From CAYZJV01 sp964482325 (GTDB lineage Bacteria > Spirochaetota > Spirochaetia > Sphaerochaetales > Sphaerochaetaceae), in the NCBI GenBank assembly GCA_964482325.1, contig CAYZXD010000004.1:1-64000 (forward strand): DNA of 64,000 bases, written 5' to 3'. How positions within the stretch are numbered: the first letter of the stretch is position 1; each line of letters begins with the position of its first letter. The notes beneath the pieces are model-generated. The model saw only the letters and a program-made list of their open reading frames with translations. It searched no databases and was not told the DNA's origin. The position numbers and the translations under genes were made by a program. Below are positions 43,336-52,007 of this stretch, in pieces.

Positions 43336-45417
43336 TTATTTCTCTTCGGCTTCTTGAGCCGCCTTTGCTGCCTTGATGACATCATCGGCAATTCGTCCAC
43401 TCACACTTTCATAGTGATCAAAATCTATCTCAAACGATCCGGTACCGCTGGTCATGGATTTCAGATCAATAGCGTAGTTGAGCATCTCAGCCTGAGGAAC
43501 CTCAGCCTTGACCATCTGAATACCACCACCGATATCCTCCTGACCAAGCACACGTCCCCGTTTTCCACTGAGATCACTGAGAATATCTCCCAGATAATTA
43601 TCCTCGATATAAACTGACAGCTTCATGAATGGTTCGAGCAGTACTGGACCCGCTTTTTCAATGGCAGCACGCATAGCACCTTTCGCTGCAAGACGGAACG
43701 CCATCTCCGAAGAATCGACCGGATGTTCCTTTCCGTCAACGATAGTGATTCCGATATCCACCAAAGGATATCCGGCGAGAAATCCTTCCTGCATGGCATC
43801 CTGCAGGCCTTTCTCAATACCAGGCATGTATCCTTTAGAGACAGATCCACCTTTGATCGCATTGGTAAAGGCGTAATATTCTCCCCGTTCGAGCGGTTCA
43901 ATCTCGATCAGCACCTTACCATACTGGCCATGGCCACCCGACTGTTTCTTATGCGCATATTCCACCACACCTGATTTCTTGGTGATCGTTTCACGGTAGG
44001 CAATCCGCGGCAGTTTCGTATTTATGGTAATCTTCTGCTTCTCTTTGATTTTATCAAGAATCATGTTGATATGGAGTTCTCCCATACCACTCACGGTTGA
44101 TTCTTTAGTCTCCTCATTAAATGCTGTCTGGAAAGTGAGATCTTCTTCGGTAATCCGATGCAGTGCATCATTCATCTTGTCTTCAGATTTTTTATCACCT
44201 GCCTGAATAGCCAGAGAATAAATAGGACTGGGAAGACGCAAGGCAAGGAACCGGTATGGAACATCTCCCTGTGTCAACGTAGCATTGGTATAGCAGATAT
44301 TGCTTTTGGCAATAACACCGATTTCACCTGCATTCAATGCATCGACTTCCACCAGTTTTTTTCCGATCAGATGATAGACTTTTCCCGGTCGCTCTTTCTT
44401 TCCCAGTTCCGGGTTGGTCAGATCAGTATCTCCTGCTATGGAACCTTGAACCACCTTGATATAGGAGAGTTTTCCCGAGAACTGATCAATGGTAGTCTTG
44501 AATACATAAGCAGCAGGAGCACCTTCAGCGGTAATACTCATCTGCTGTTCCTGATCATCCTGCACGATGGTATCGCTCTGTCCAACAGGAGAGGGGAAAT
44601 TGTTCGTGATAAAGGTCAAAAGGCTATTGATTCCGGATCCCAGAAGGGAACTTCCGGCAAATACCGGGACGATACGGTTCTCATGTAATCCCTCGCGTAA
44701 TCCCCGACGAATTTCTTCAGGTTCCAGCGTTCCGACATCGAAGTACTTTTCAATCAGATCATCTGCACCTTCTGCTGCAGATTCGATGAGCTGGAGTTCA
44801 TACTCATCCACCAGATCGGCATATTCAGCGGGGATATCACCCGATTTTTCTTTACCATTAGGATCGAAAGTGTACGCTTTCTTCTCAATAAGATTAATCA
44901 CACCCGTAAAATTATCCCCGCCACCCATAGGAATGGTGATAGGTACATATGTCGCGGGTAAGGTCTCTTTAATATTGGCAAATGCTGCAAAATAATCAGC
45001 GCGATCCCGATCAAGTTTATTGATAAATACTGCACGAGGTCGGTTCCGGTCATTTAACCGTTTCCAGAGTTTAATGGTTTCAATCTGGGCACCATCTCGT
45101 GCATCAACAGTAACCAGGGCACTTTCACATGCTCTGAATGCACACACCACTTCACCGACAAAGTCGGCAGTTCCCGGGGTGTCCAAAAAGTTAAGGGTCT
45201 TTCCCTCATGGATAATGTTCGCCATCGCGGTATGGATAGAAATCTGACGGACATTCTCTTCTTCGGTATAGTCACTTACCGTTTTCCCTGACTCTATCGT
45301 CTCAGCCCGGGAAATCACACCATTTTGAAACAATATTTGTTCCAATAATGAGGTTTTCCCGGTACCGTTGTGGCCTGCAATAGCAATGTTCCTCAAATCA
45401 GTACTGGATACGCTCAT
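43336..45417 (-). CDS. fusA2: EF-G-like GTPase lacking the catalytic histidine (EF-G-2 type)
   Basis: 693-residue translational GTPase. G1 is AGHNGTGKTS (residues 14-23), G4 NKLD near 131, and all five EF-G domains are present by length (ELHINMILDKIKEK near 440; RPGKVYHLIGKKL in domain II). The switch I RGITI is RQISI and the G3 motif is DTPGT (Thr83), so the histidine of DTPGH that activates GTP hydrolysis is missing, as in Thermus-type EF-G-2 proteins. The role of that group is unknown. AGGAGG is well spaced before the ATG. It has its own strong promoter and terminator, separate from the upstream EF-G gene. Confidence 0.88.
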   Translation of the reverse strand: MSVSSTDLRNIAIAGHNGTGKTSLLEQILFQNGVISRAETIESGKTVSDYTEEENVRQISIHTAMANIIHEGKTLNFLDTPGTADFVGEVVCAFRACESALVTVDARDGAQIETIKLWKRLNDRNRPRAVFINKLDRDRADYFAAFANIKETLPATYVPITIPMGGGDNFTGVINLIEKKAYTFDPNGKEKSGDIPAEYADLVDEYELQLIESAAEGADDLIEKYFDVGTLEPEEIRRGLREGLHENRIVPVFAGSSLLGSGINSLLTFITNNFPSPVGQSDTIVQDDQEQQMSITAEGAPAAYVFKTTIDQFSGKLSYIKVVQGSIAGDTDLTNPELGKKERPGKVYHLIGKKLVEVDALNAGEIGVIAKSNICYTNATLTQGDVPYRFLALRLPSPIYSLAIQAGDKKSEDKMNDALHRITEEDLTFQTAFNEETKESTVSGMGELHINMILDKIKEKQKITINTKLPRIAYRETITKKSGVVEYAHKKQSGGHGQYGKVLIEIEPLERGEYYAFTNAIKGGSVSKGYMPGIEKGLQDAMQEGFLAGYPLVDIGITIVDGKEHPVDSSEMAFRLAAKGAMRAAIEKAGPVLLEPFMKLSVYIEDNYLGDILSDLSGKRGRVLGQEDIGGGIQMVKAEVPQAEMLNYAIDLKSMTSGTGSFEIDFDHYESVSGRIADDVIKAAKAAQEAEEK

Positions 45418-45459
45418 ATGTCCTCCTAAATTAGAGATATCGGTTGATACTCAAAGAAC

Positions 45460-45488
45460 ATAGTAAATCCATAGTTCTCAGTTGTCAA
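45460..45488 (-). promoter_or_regulatory. Promoter of fusA2
   Basis: On the minus strand: TTGACA, 17 bases, TACTAT, a strong match. It overlaps the stop codon of the upstream EF-G gene and predicts a 36-base leader with AGGAGG. Confidence 0.75.
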
Positions 45489-47533
45489 ACACTTCTTGAA
45501 TTTGACTCCATTTTTTTAGAAAAATGGCTGAATTCCATCGTAAAAGTGCCTCTTCCCTGTGTCGAACTACGGAGCGCAGTAGAATATCCAAAGAGCTGAG
45601 CAAGTGGAGCCTTGGCAATAATATGATCGGCTGTTGCACGACTTTCCATGCTGTTGATCAATCCCCCTCGTGCCGTAATACTACCCATGACTTCACCCAC
45701 ATACTGCGATGGGACTACCACATCGACCCGCATAATCGGTTCAAGTAAGATAGGTTCAGCATCTCTTCCTGCTGCTTCAAAACAGAGAGCTGCAGCGGCT
45801 TCACAGGCAAATGGTGAAACGGTGACCTCAGAATAGGATATCGATTCTAGAATTACGGCAACATCAACAACCTCATAGCCGAACCGGATTCCTGATTGTA
45901 TCGAATTATGGACGCCGCGACTGATTGCCTCAAGCAGTTCCTCAGGAAGCTGCTTTGCCGGAACTGCTGAACTGAATTGTACACCAGAACCCGTTGCCAG
46001 TGGTTTGAGAGTAAGCTGCACGGTTGCAGCATGTTCTTTGCCGGCAAGCATCTTGTTGAACTTTTCAGTTTTTGTCACAGAGTGAGTAATTGATTCACGA
46101 TAGGTGACTTGCGGATTTCCTACACGAGCATCGACCTTCATCTCTTTGGTTAATCGGGTGACGAGCACATCGAGGTGCAACTCTCCCATTCCCGAAATAA
46201 TCAGTTGACCTGTATCAGAATGTTCCTTCCAGGTGAAAGTCGGATCTTCCTGACTCAGAATCTGCAGTGATGCTTTCAGTTTATCCTGTTCGCTTAACGA
46301 CTTCGGTTCAATTGCCACTGAGATCACCGGCTCAGGGAACTCCATATTCTCGAGCAGAATCTGTTGACCTTCGCTTCCGATGGTATCTCCGGTTTGCGCG
46401 TTTTTAAACCCGATTACTACCCCAATATCACCGGCTGCAAGCTGATCGATTACTTCCGGACGGCTTGCGTGCATACGAACGAGTCGATGGATTCGTTCTC
46501 GTTTCTTCTTTGTGATGTTTAATATCGCCGTACCTTTCTTAATCACCCCACTGTAAACCCGTACAAAGCAGAGCGGGCCGGCTTCTTTGTCATGCTGAAT
46601 CTTGAAGATCAGTGCAAGCGGTGGCCCCTCAGGGTCATGAATAACCGGTACTTCGTTCCCATGTTTTACGGAAACCCCCTTCAACGGAGGAATGTCGATC
46701 GGAGAGGGAAGCAACTCGGTTATACCATCCAGCAGCGGCTGTACTCCAATATTCTTTAACGAAGCACCGACAAAAACAGGAATCAGTTTCCGTTCGATGG
46801 TTGCTTTACGCAGTGTGGCAATGATCATCTCACGGGGGATCTCTTCCCCGGAAAAATATCGTTCGGTAATTTCATCTGAATAGGATGCAACGGCATCGAT
46901 GAGCCGTTCGTACCACTGGTCACGCAGCTGCTGCATATCTTCGGGAATTGGTCCAAAATGCATGCTGCTTCCCATATCGGTCACTTCAAAATCTATCTTT
47001 CGATTGCCGATCAGATCGATGATTCCACAGAAGGATGATTCAGATCCGATGGGAAGATAGAGCGGAACCGGTACCGTGGAAAACTTTTTTTCCACATCAG
47101 CGATCACATCGTAGAAATTCGCTCCCAGTCGATCCATTTTATTGACAAAGATAATACGGGGGACGCGATATCGGTCAGCTTGTCTCCATACCGTTTCTGT
47201 CTGCGGTTCTACACCGCTGACTCCACAGAGTACTGCTACCGCACCGTCCAGAACCCGCAGTGAACGCTCCACTTCAGCAGTGAAGTCTACATGTCCCGGA
47301 GTATCTATGATATTAATGCGATAATCTTTCCAGTAACAGGTCGTTGCCGCACTGCTGATGGTAATACCCCGGTTCTGTTCCTGCTCAAGAAAATCCATAG
47401 ATGCTTCACCGTTATCCACCTCACCAATACGATGATTTTCCCCGGTGTAAAAAAGAATTCTCTCGGTAGTAGTGGTTTTCCCTGCATCAATGTGGGCCAT
47501 AATTCCAATATTTCGTATCAGTGTATCATCCAT
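45485..47533 (-). CDS. fusA: Elongation factor G (mtEFG2/recycling-like by motif)
   Basis: 682-residue translational GTPase with intact G motifs: AHIDAGKTTTTER (residues 13-25), switch I NRGITI, DTPGH, and NKMD near 135. The stretch RINIIDTPGHVDFTAEVERSLRVLDGAVAV followed by GVEPQTETVWRQADRY resembles the mitochondrial EFG2 and general bacterial EF-G rather than the spirochaete EF-G1 translocase, so it may be the recycling partner of RRF; this is a judgement by eye. It is not next to rpsL-rpsG-tuf, the usual site of the main EF-G. An AAGGATG stretch precedes the ATG. Confidence 0.85.
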   Translation of the reverse strand: MDDTLIRNIGIMAHIDAGKTTTTERILFYTGENHRIGEVDNGEASMDFLEQEQNRGITISSAATTCYWKDYRINIIDTPGHVDFTAEVERSLRVLDGAVAVLCGVSGVEPQTETVWRQADRYRVPRIIFVNKMDRLGANFYDVIADVEKKFSTVPVPLYLPIGSESSFCGIIDLIGNRKIDFEVTDMGSSMHFGPIPEDMQQLRDQWYERLIDAVASYSDEITERYFSGEEIPREMIIATLRKATIERKLIPVFVGASLKNIGVQPLLDGITELLPSPIDIPPLKGVSVKHGNEVPVIHDPEGPPLALIFKIQHDKEAGPLCFVRVYSGVIKKGTAILNITKKKRERIHRLVRMHASRPEVIDQLAAGDIGVVIGFKNAQTGDTIGSEGQQILLENMEFPEPVISVAIEPKSLSEQDKLKASLQILSQEDPTFTWKEHSDTGQLIISGMGELHLDVLVTRLTKEMKVDARVGNPQVTYRESITHSVTKTEKFNKMLAGKEHAATVQLTLKPLATGSGVQFSSAVPAKQLPEELLEAISRGVHNSIQSGIRFGYEVVDVAVILESISYSEVTVSPFACEAAAALCFEAAGRDAEPILLEPIMRVDVVVPSQYVGEVMGSITARGGLINSMESRATADHIIAKAPLAQLFGYSTALRSSTQGRGTFTMEFSHFSKKMESNSRSV

Positions 47534-47606
47534 GTCAGTACATCCTTTACCTGTCGGTGACAGTTTCAGGGTGAAATAGTAGCATAAATGGGTTTTTCGA
47601 TAAAGA

Positions 47607-47640
47607 GCAGGAAGCCGCTGATCATATCAGCGTATCCTGC
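47607..47640 (-). terminator. Hairpin at the end of the P-type ATPase gene
   Basis: Two stacked stems, GCAGGA/TCCTGC (47607-47612 with 47635-47640) and CGCTGAT/ATCAGCG (47616-47622 with 47626-47632), three-base apical loop. The ATPase stop codon is inside the inner stem. The minus-strand tail TCTTTATC is only weakly T-rich. Confidence 0.6.
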
Positions 47641-49726
47641 GTAGTGCACGAAGTGAATTGACCACCGCAAGAAGAGCAACTCCCGTATCGGCGAAGACCG
47701 CTGTCCACATCGAAGCATAACCGAGTACACCAAGCAGCATAACGAGGGCTTTGATAGCTAGAGCTCCGCCAATATTCTGTTTGATCAGTCCCAAGGTCCG
47801 ACGTGCATGAGCGATCCCTTGTGCGATACTATTCAGATCATCGTTCATGATCACCACATCAGAAGCCTCTACCGCAGCATCGGATCCAATCTGTCCCATG
47901 GATACCCCGACATCTGCCAGAGCCAGCACAGGAGCATCATTAATTCCATCACCTGCAAACAGCAATTTCCCATTTTTTTGTCTCTGCTGCAAAAGGCTTT
48001 CCACCCGTTCAACCTTATCCTGGGGAAGCAGTTCACCCTCCCAGTTTTTAATACCTACCTGCTGTGCTACTGAAGAAACAGCATCTTGTCCGTCACCGCT
48101 GATAACCGATATCGATGCAATACCTAGTTTTTTTAATCTGCTTATTGCTTGATGAGCGCTGGTTTTAACCGTATCGGAGATGATAAAACACCCTTGTACC
48201 ACTGAATCTACTGCAATATAGATACTTCCTGCTTCAGCCGGCAGTTCCTGTGGGATGTCAGCTTTGTGATCTTCCATCAGTTTTACATTTCCCATGGCAA
48301 CAGTATGCGGTCCGATAGTGCCGATAATGCCGGATCCGGGGACCTCCTCAACTGATTGCGCCTCTTGTGCCAGAACATCTGTCAAATATTCTACCACAGC
48401 ACGGGCAGCCGGGTGGTGTGAATGCATTTCTACCGATTTTGCAAACACCATAAGCTGGTCTGTGGTGAATTTCAACTGTTCTGCAAACCTGATGTTCTGC
48501 ACAGCATACTCTCCGGTGGTAATTGTTCCCGTTTTATCGAGCACCACGGTTGCTGTCTGTGCAAGTGCCTGAAGAGCATTACCCCCTTTTACCAGAATAC
48601 CCATTCGGGCAAGACCGCCGATTCCGGCAAAGAATCCAAGCGGAACAGAGATTACCAAAGCACAGGGACAGGATATAACCAGAAATATAAGGGCACGATA
48701 GAACCAATCAGAGAAGCTTCCTAAAGACAATAGGGGAGGGATGATTGCTACAGAGGTGGCAATTGCTACGACTACCGGGGTATAAATGCGGGCAAATCGG
48801 GTAATGAAACGCTCGGTTTGTGCTTTTCTGCTTCCCGCCTCTTCTACCAACTGAAGAATATGAGCAACCGTTGAATCTGCATAGCTTGTTACCGCCTTTG
48901 CTTTCAATACACCACTGCCGTTAATTGATCCGCTGATCAGTTGATCGTTCGGACCAACCGATTTCGGTATCGATTCACCGGTAAGCGCACGGGTATCAAG
49001 AAATGATTTTCCTTCAGTAACCACCGCATCAACCGGGATCCGATCTCCCGGACGAATCAACAGCAGATCCCCGGGAACAATATCCTGTGGATCTACGGTG
49101 ATCATATTCCCTTCACGTAATACCGTTGCACTTTTCGGTTGAATGTCCATTAAATCGGCGATAGATTTGCGCGATCGGTGTACTGCCAGGTCCTGAAAGA
49201 ATTCCCCTATCTGATACAACACCATGACGGCAACAGCTTCTCCGTATTCTCCGATCGCCACTGCTCCCAAAGTTGCAATTGCCATAAGAAATTGTTCGTC
49301 AAACCAGGCACCTCGGAAGATATTCTTTACTGCTGTGATGATGACATCATATCCGGAAATCACATAGGCAGTAATCAACATGATCAGGAAGATCTGACTA
49401 TTCCCAATGATATGAGCCGTTAGAGCAAGTATCGTAGAAAGTGCAGCACGCAGGGGCAACTGCAGACGCTGAAACCAGGATGGCGTAATCATCTCAGAAT
49501 CAGGTACTCGTATGGTTGCTCCCGGTTCTTCCCGGTTGAGCACCTGAGATAGCCGATGTTCAAATGCACTATCGATCGGCTGTTGTGTATCAATGCTGAG
49601 TGTATGTGATAATACATCGATTTGAGACGTATTTACCCCTTCCATGCCTACTAATGCGTCTTCTATTCGTGCTGCGCAGACTGCACAGTCCACGCCATTT
49701 ATATGATAGATTTTTTTTGATCCCAT
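47627..49726 (-). CDS. zntA: Zn/Cd/Pb-exporting P1B-type ATPase
   Basis: Pumps divalent soft-metal ions out of the cell. 699 residues: N-terminal metal-binding domain with GVDCAVC (Cys14, Cys17), eight membrane helices, the translocation motif Cys353-Pro-Cys355, phosphorylated Asp397 in DKTGTIT, TGES near 249, and DxG (Asp680) in the last helix, which marks the P1B-2 Zn/Cd/Pb class rather than copper. The ATG at 49724-49726 has GGAG six bases upstream. The promoter is overlapped by an ArsR-type palindrome, so metal-dependent derepression is likely; a matching SmtB-like regulator lies at 4.3 kb. Confidence 0.94.
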   Translation of the reverse strand: MGSKKIYHINGVDCAVCAARIEDALVGMEGVNTSQIDVLSHTLSIDTQQPIDSAFEHRLSQVLNREEPGATIRVPDSEMITPSWFQRLQLPLRAALSTILALTAHIIGNSQIFLIMLITAYVISGYDVIITAVKNIFRGAWFDEQFLMAIATLGAVAIGEYGEAVAVMVLYQIGEFFQDLAVHRSRKSIADLMDIQPKSATVLREGNMITVDPQDIVPGDLLLIRPGDRIPVDAVVTEGKSFLDTRALTGESIPKSVGPNDQLISGSINGSGVLKAKAVTSYADSTVAHILQLVEEAGSRKAQTERFITRFARIYTPVVVAIATSVAIIPPLLSLGSFSDWFYRALIFLVISCPCALVISVPLGFFAGIGGLARMGILVKGGNALQALAQTATVVLDKTGTITTGEYAVQNIRFAEQLKFTTDQLMVFAKSVEMHSHHPAARAVVEYLTDVLAQEAQSVEEVPGSGIIGTIGPHTVAMGNVKLMEDHKADIPQELPAEAGSIYIAVDSVVQGCFIISDTVKTSAHQAISRLKKLGIASISVISGDGQDAVSSVAQQVGIKNWEGELLPQDKVERVESLLQQRQKNGKLLFAGDGINDAPVLALADVGVSMGQIGSDAAVEASDVVIMNDDLNSIAQGIAHARRTLGLIKQNIGGALAIKALVMLLGVLGYASMWTAVFADTGVALLAVVNSLRALRRIR

Positions 49727-49744
49727 AGATACTCCCATGCATGA

Positions 49745-49768
49745 ATATATGATCATGCGTTCATATAT
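49745..49768. promoter_or_regulatory. ArsR/SmtB-type operator of the ATPase gene
   Basis: Perfect eight-base inverted repeat ATATATGA (49745-49752) and TCATATAT (49761-49768) with an eight-base centre. It has the AT-rich, TGA/TCA-containing dyad typical of SmtB/CzrA-family operators, and lies across the predicted transcription start, where a bound repressor would block initiation. Confidence 0.7.
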
Positions 49769-49797
49769 AGAGTAGGGATTTCACCTCTTATTGTCAA
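49769..49797 (-). promoter_or_regulatory. Promoter of the P-type ATPase gene
   Basis: On the minus strand: perfect -35 TTGACA, 17 bases, weak -10 TACTCT, directly next to the operator at 49745-49768. Confidence 0.6.
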
Positions 49798-49801
49798 CCA
49801 A

Positions 49802-51700
49802 TCAAGAAGCGACTGTGAGCAGAAGTATTTCGTAAGGACCGATTATAACCGGATCTTCAGCAAAGCGAATGAGCTTTCCCTGAACAAGATCTGTCCAGGT
49901 ATGTTCACCCATGTATGGGTGCCCTCCGGTATCAATGGTTATCTGTTTCTGATGTTCGGTAAAGTTTGCAAGAACCACCATCATTTCAGCAGTCTCCAGT
50001 TTACGTGGACGTACGAGCATGCAGATCACTCCGACATCGGAAGTTTTCAGCGTACTCAACCGATGGGATGATCCCATGAATCGTTGCCCTTTGCTGATGG
50101 TGATAAAGCGATGAATTTTTCGAAAAACCTGTGATCCGGGAAGACTGAGATCACCACGTCGACTTGCTGCAGCCCAGTCGAATTTCTGCCGGTGAAGATA
50201 CCGGCTATCACGGGCTTTGTGCATATCATAGATATAAGAATAGTCGTTCAGCTGACCAATTTCATCACCACTGTAAATCACTGGTATTCCGTTAGCGGCC
50301 ATACAGAAGGCATGTAGCAGTGCGATACGTTTTACTGCAAGTTCCATCTGATATTCATCCCGATCCTGCAAAGATTTCTCCAGTCCGCACAGTGATGCAC
50401 ACGTACCGCAGTTACGTGCATCCAGAGTTTTCGGGTCAGATTCATATAATTCACCACGACTAAAGCTCCCTGGATATGCACCGAGGTAGAACATGATGAG
50501 AAAGCGTTTGTGCTGAAAGGGGTCAAATCCGATGGTACGTGCCGCATCTTCACTGAATCCCCATCCGATATCATCATGGCAGCGGGCATAATTAACCCAG
50601 CAGGCACCTGAGGGGATATTGTCGGGAATGTCAGTGATAAGCGAAGATAGCATGCGGGTATCGCGTGTAGCGAGACTGTTCCACAATTCAACCATAAATG
50701 TCACATTGTACAATAAATGGCATTCAGGAGCCTGTTCGGTGCCAAAATAGGGAGCCACATCCTGAGGAGCCATCACTACCTCACCCTTGATAATGGTGGC
50801 AGGTGCGACTAATTCAAGAATGATTCGGAACATCCGGATGATGGTATGTACCTGGGGAAGGTTTCGGCAGCTGGTTCCCCACTGCTTCCAGATATAGGGG
50901 ATGGCATCGAAACGAAAAATATCAACTCCTCGGTTGGCCATCTGGAGAAGGGCAGAAGCCATTTCACGAAAGACGTCAGGATTCTGGTAATTGAGATCCC
51001 ACTGATAGTGATTGAACGTGGTAAGCACCCAGCTTTCCATGTGTGCGTTGTAGGTGAAATTACCGGGAGCAAGAACGGGAAATACTTCATTTACCGTCTG
51101 TTCATACTGATCGGGAAGCGTACGGTCCTGATAAATAAAGTATCGTGAAGCATAGCGCTTATCACCTTCACGTGCTTTTACTGCCCATGCGTGTTCATCA
51201 CTGGTATGATTCAGTACAAAATCAAGGCATACGCTGATATTCCGCTCATGGCAGGCGCGAGTGAATGTGTCAAATTGTTCGTTCGTGCCGAAACGCTCAT
51301 CAATAGAGGTGAAATCACTTACGGCATACCCTCCGTCATTAAGTGACTCGGGCATATCGAAAACGGGCATGATATGGAGGTAGGTAACACCGAGTTCCTC
51401 AAGATAATCCAGGCGGGCCGGCATCCCGGCGAATGTGTCGGAAAAGTTATCTACATACAGCATCATACCGATCATGGAGGATTCCTGGTACCAGGTAGGA
51501 TGTTCTAAGCGATCACGGTCAAGATCCAACAACTCATCAGAACGTGCAGACCATCTGAGGCGAAGCATATCACAAAATTGTGTATAGCCAACCTCACCGT
51601 ACAGCGATCGGTACAGTTTTTGTAACGTGGGTTCCATCGATTCCCAGCGGGAGAGAAACTCCCGATGATGTCTTTGCTCAGGCTGTGCAGTCTGTCTCAT
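49802..51700 (-). CDS. Amylosucrase (GH13)
   Basis: Splits sucrose and builds alpha-1,4-glucan from its glucose, releasing fructose; 632 residues, the usual size. TIM-barrel catalytic residues are nucleophile Asp265 (IFRFDA), acid/base Glu307 (IIKGEV) and the transition-state pair in CHDDIGW (His375-Asp376-Asp377), a spelling typical of amylosucrases. No signal peptide, so cytoplasmic. No sucrose transporter, glycogen or fructose genes are adjacent. An unusual cysteine cluster (NCGTCASLCG) occurs near residue 438. Start is the ATG at 51700, with GGAG twelve bases upstream. Sucrose phosphorylase or hydrolase is a less likely alternative. Confidence 0.85.
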   Translation of the reverse strand: MRQTAQPEQRHHREFLSRWESMEPTLQKLYRSLYGEVGYTQFCDMLRLRWSARSDELLDLDRDRLEHPTWYQESSMIGMMLYVDNFSDTFAGMPARLDYLEELGVTYLHIMPVFDMPESLNDGGYAVSDFTSIDERFGTNEQFDTFTRACHERNISVCLDFVLNHTSDEHAWAVKAREGDKRYASRYFIYQDRTLPDQYEQTVNEVFPVLAPGNFTYNAHMESWVLTTFNHYQWDLNYQNPDVFREMASALLQMANRGVDIFRFDAIPYIWKQWGTSCRNLPQVHTIIRMFRIILELVAPATIIKGEVVMAPQDVAPYFGTEQAPECHLLYNVTFMVELWNSLATRDTRMLSSLITDIPDNIPSGACWVNYARCHDDIGWGFSEDAARTIGFDPFQHKRFLIMFYLGAYPGSFSRGELYESDPKTLDARNCGTCASLCGLEKSLQDRDEYQMELAVKRIALLHAFCMAANGIPVIYSGDEIGQLNDYSYIYDMHKARDSRYLHRQKFDWAAASRRGDLSLPGSQVFRKIHRFITISKGQRFMGSSHRLSTLKTSDVGVICMLVRPRKLETAEMMVVLANFTEHQKQITIDTGGHPYMGEHTWTDLVQGKLIRFAEDPVIIGPYEILLLTVAS

Positions 51701-51747
51701 GATGCAGTCAACTCCGTTAGGCAAATCGGTTATGCAATGAGAATATA

Positions 51748-51776
51748 ACGATAAACTGCTTTACTGTGACGGTCAA
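51748..51776 (-). promoter_or_regulatory. Promoter of the amylosucrase gene
   Basis: On the minus strand: TTGACC, 17 bases, TATCGT. It predicts a leader of about 40 bases. Its -35 lies in the eight-base element CGGTTGAC that is repeated in inverted orientation at the tRNA promoter. Confidence 0.55.
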
Positions 51777-51809
51777 CCGCATCATGTGAAAAAGCATTCG
51801 ATGAATCGG

Positions 51810-51839
51810 TTGACAAAAGTATCAGCTCCATGATACGTT
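51810..51839 (+). promoter_or_regulatory. Promoter of tRNA-Val
   Basis: Perfect -35 TTGACA at 51810-51815 and, 18 bases on, TACGTT. Transcription would start about 10 bases before the mature tRNA. Confidence 0.6.
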
Positions 51840-51856
51840 CATCTTCGTTATTGCAC

Positions 51857-51928
51857 GGGGGGTTAGCTCAGTGGGAGAGCTCCTGCCTTACAAGCAGGCT
51901 GTCGTGGGTTCAAATCCCTCATCCCCCA
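51857..51928 (+). tRNA. tRNA-Val (anticodon UAC)
   Basis: Full cloverleaf: acceptor stem 51857-51863 with 51921-51927 (one G-U pair), D arm GCTC/GAGC, anticodon stem CCTGC/GCAGG with loop CTTACAA and anticodon TAC at 51889-51891, a five-base variable loop, and T arm GTGGG/CCCTC with TTCAAAT loop. The second T-stem pair is a U-U mismatch. Discriminator A at 51928; CCA is not encoded. It has its own promoter and terminator. Confidence 0.96.
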
Positions 51929-51937
51929 ATCATAGAG

Positions 51938-51971
51938 ACCTGCATCCAGAACCGGATGCAGGTTTCTTATT
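51938..51971 (+). terminator. Terminator of tRNA-Val
   Basis: Perfect ten-base stem ACCTGCATCC (51938-51947) with GGATGCAGGT (51954-51963), six-base loop, followed by TTCTTATT. Confidence 0.85.
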
Positions 51972-51972
51972 A

Positions 51973-52001
51973 TTGACAGAAATCCTGAGTTTTCTCATGA
52001 T
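51973..52001 (+). promoter_or_regulatory. Promoter of the acetyltransferase gene, abutting the start codon
   Basis: Perfect -35 TTGACA, 17 bases, CATGAT. The -10 ends six bases before the ATG at 52008, so transcription should begin at the start codon. No ribosome-binding site is visible. Confidence 0.6.
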
Positions 52002-52007
52002 ACCTAC

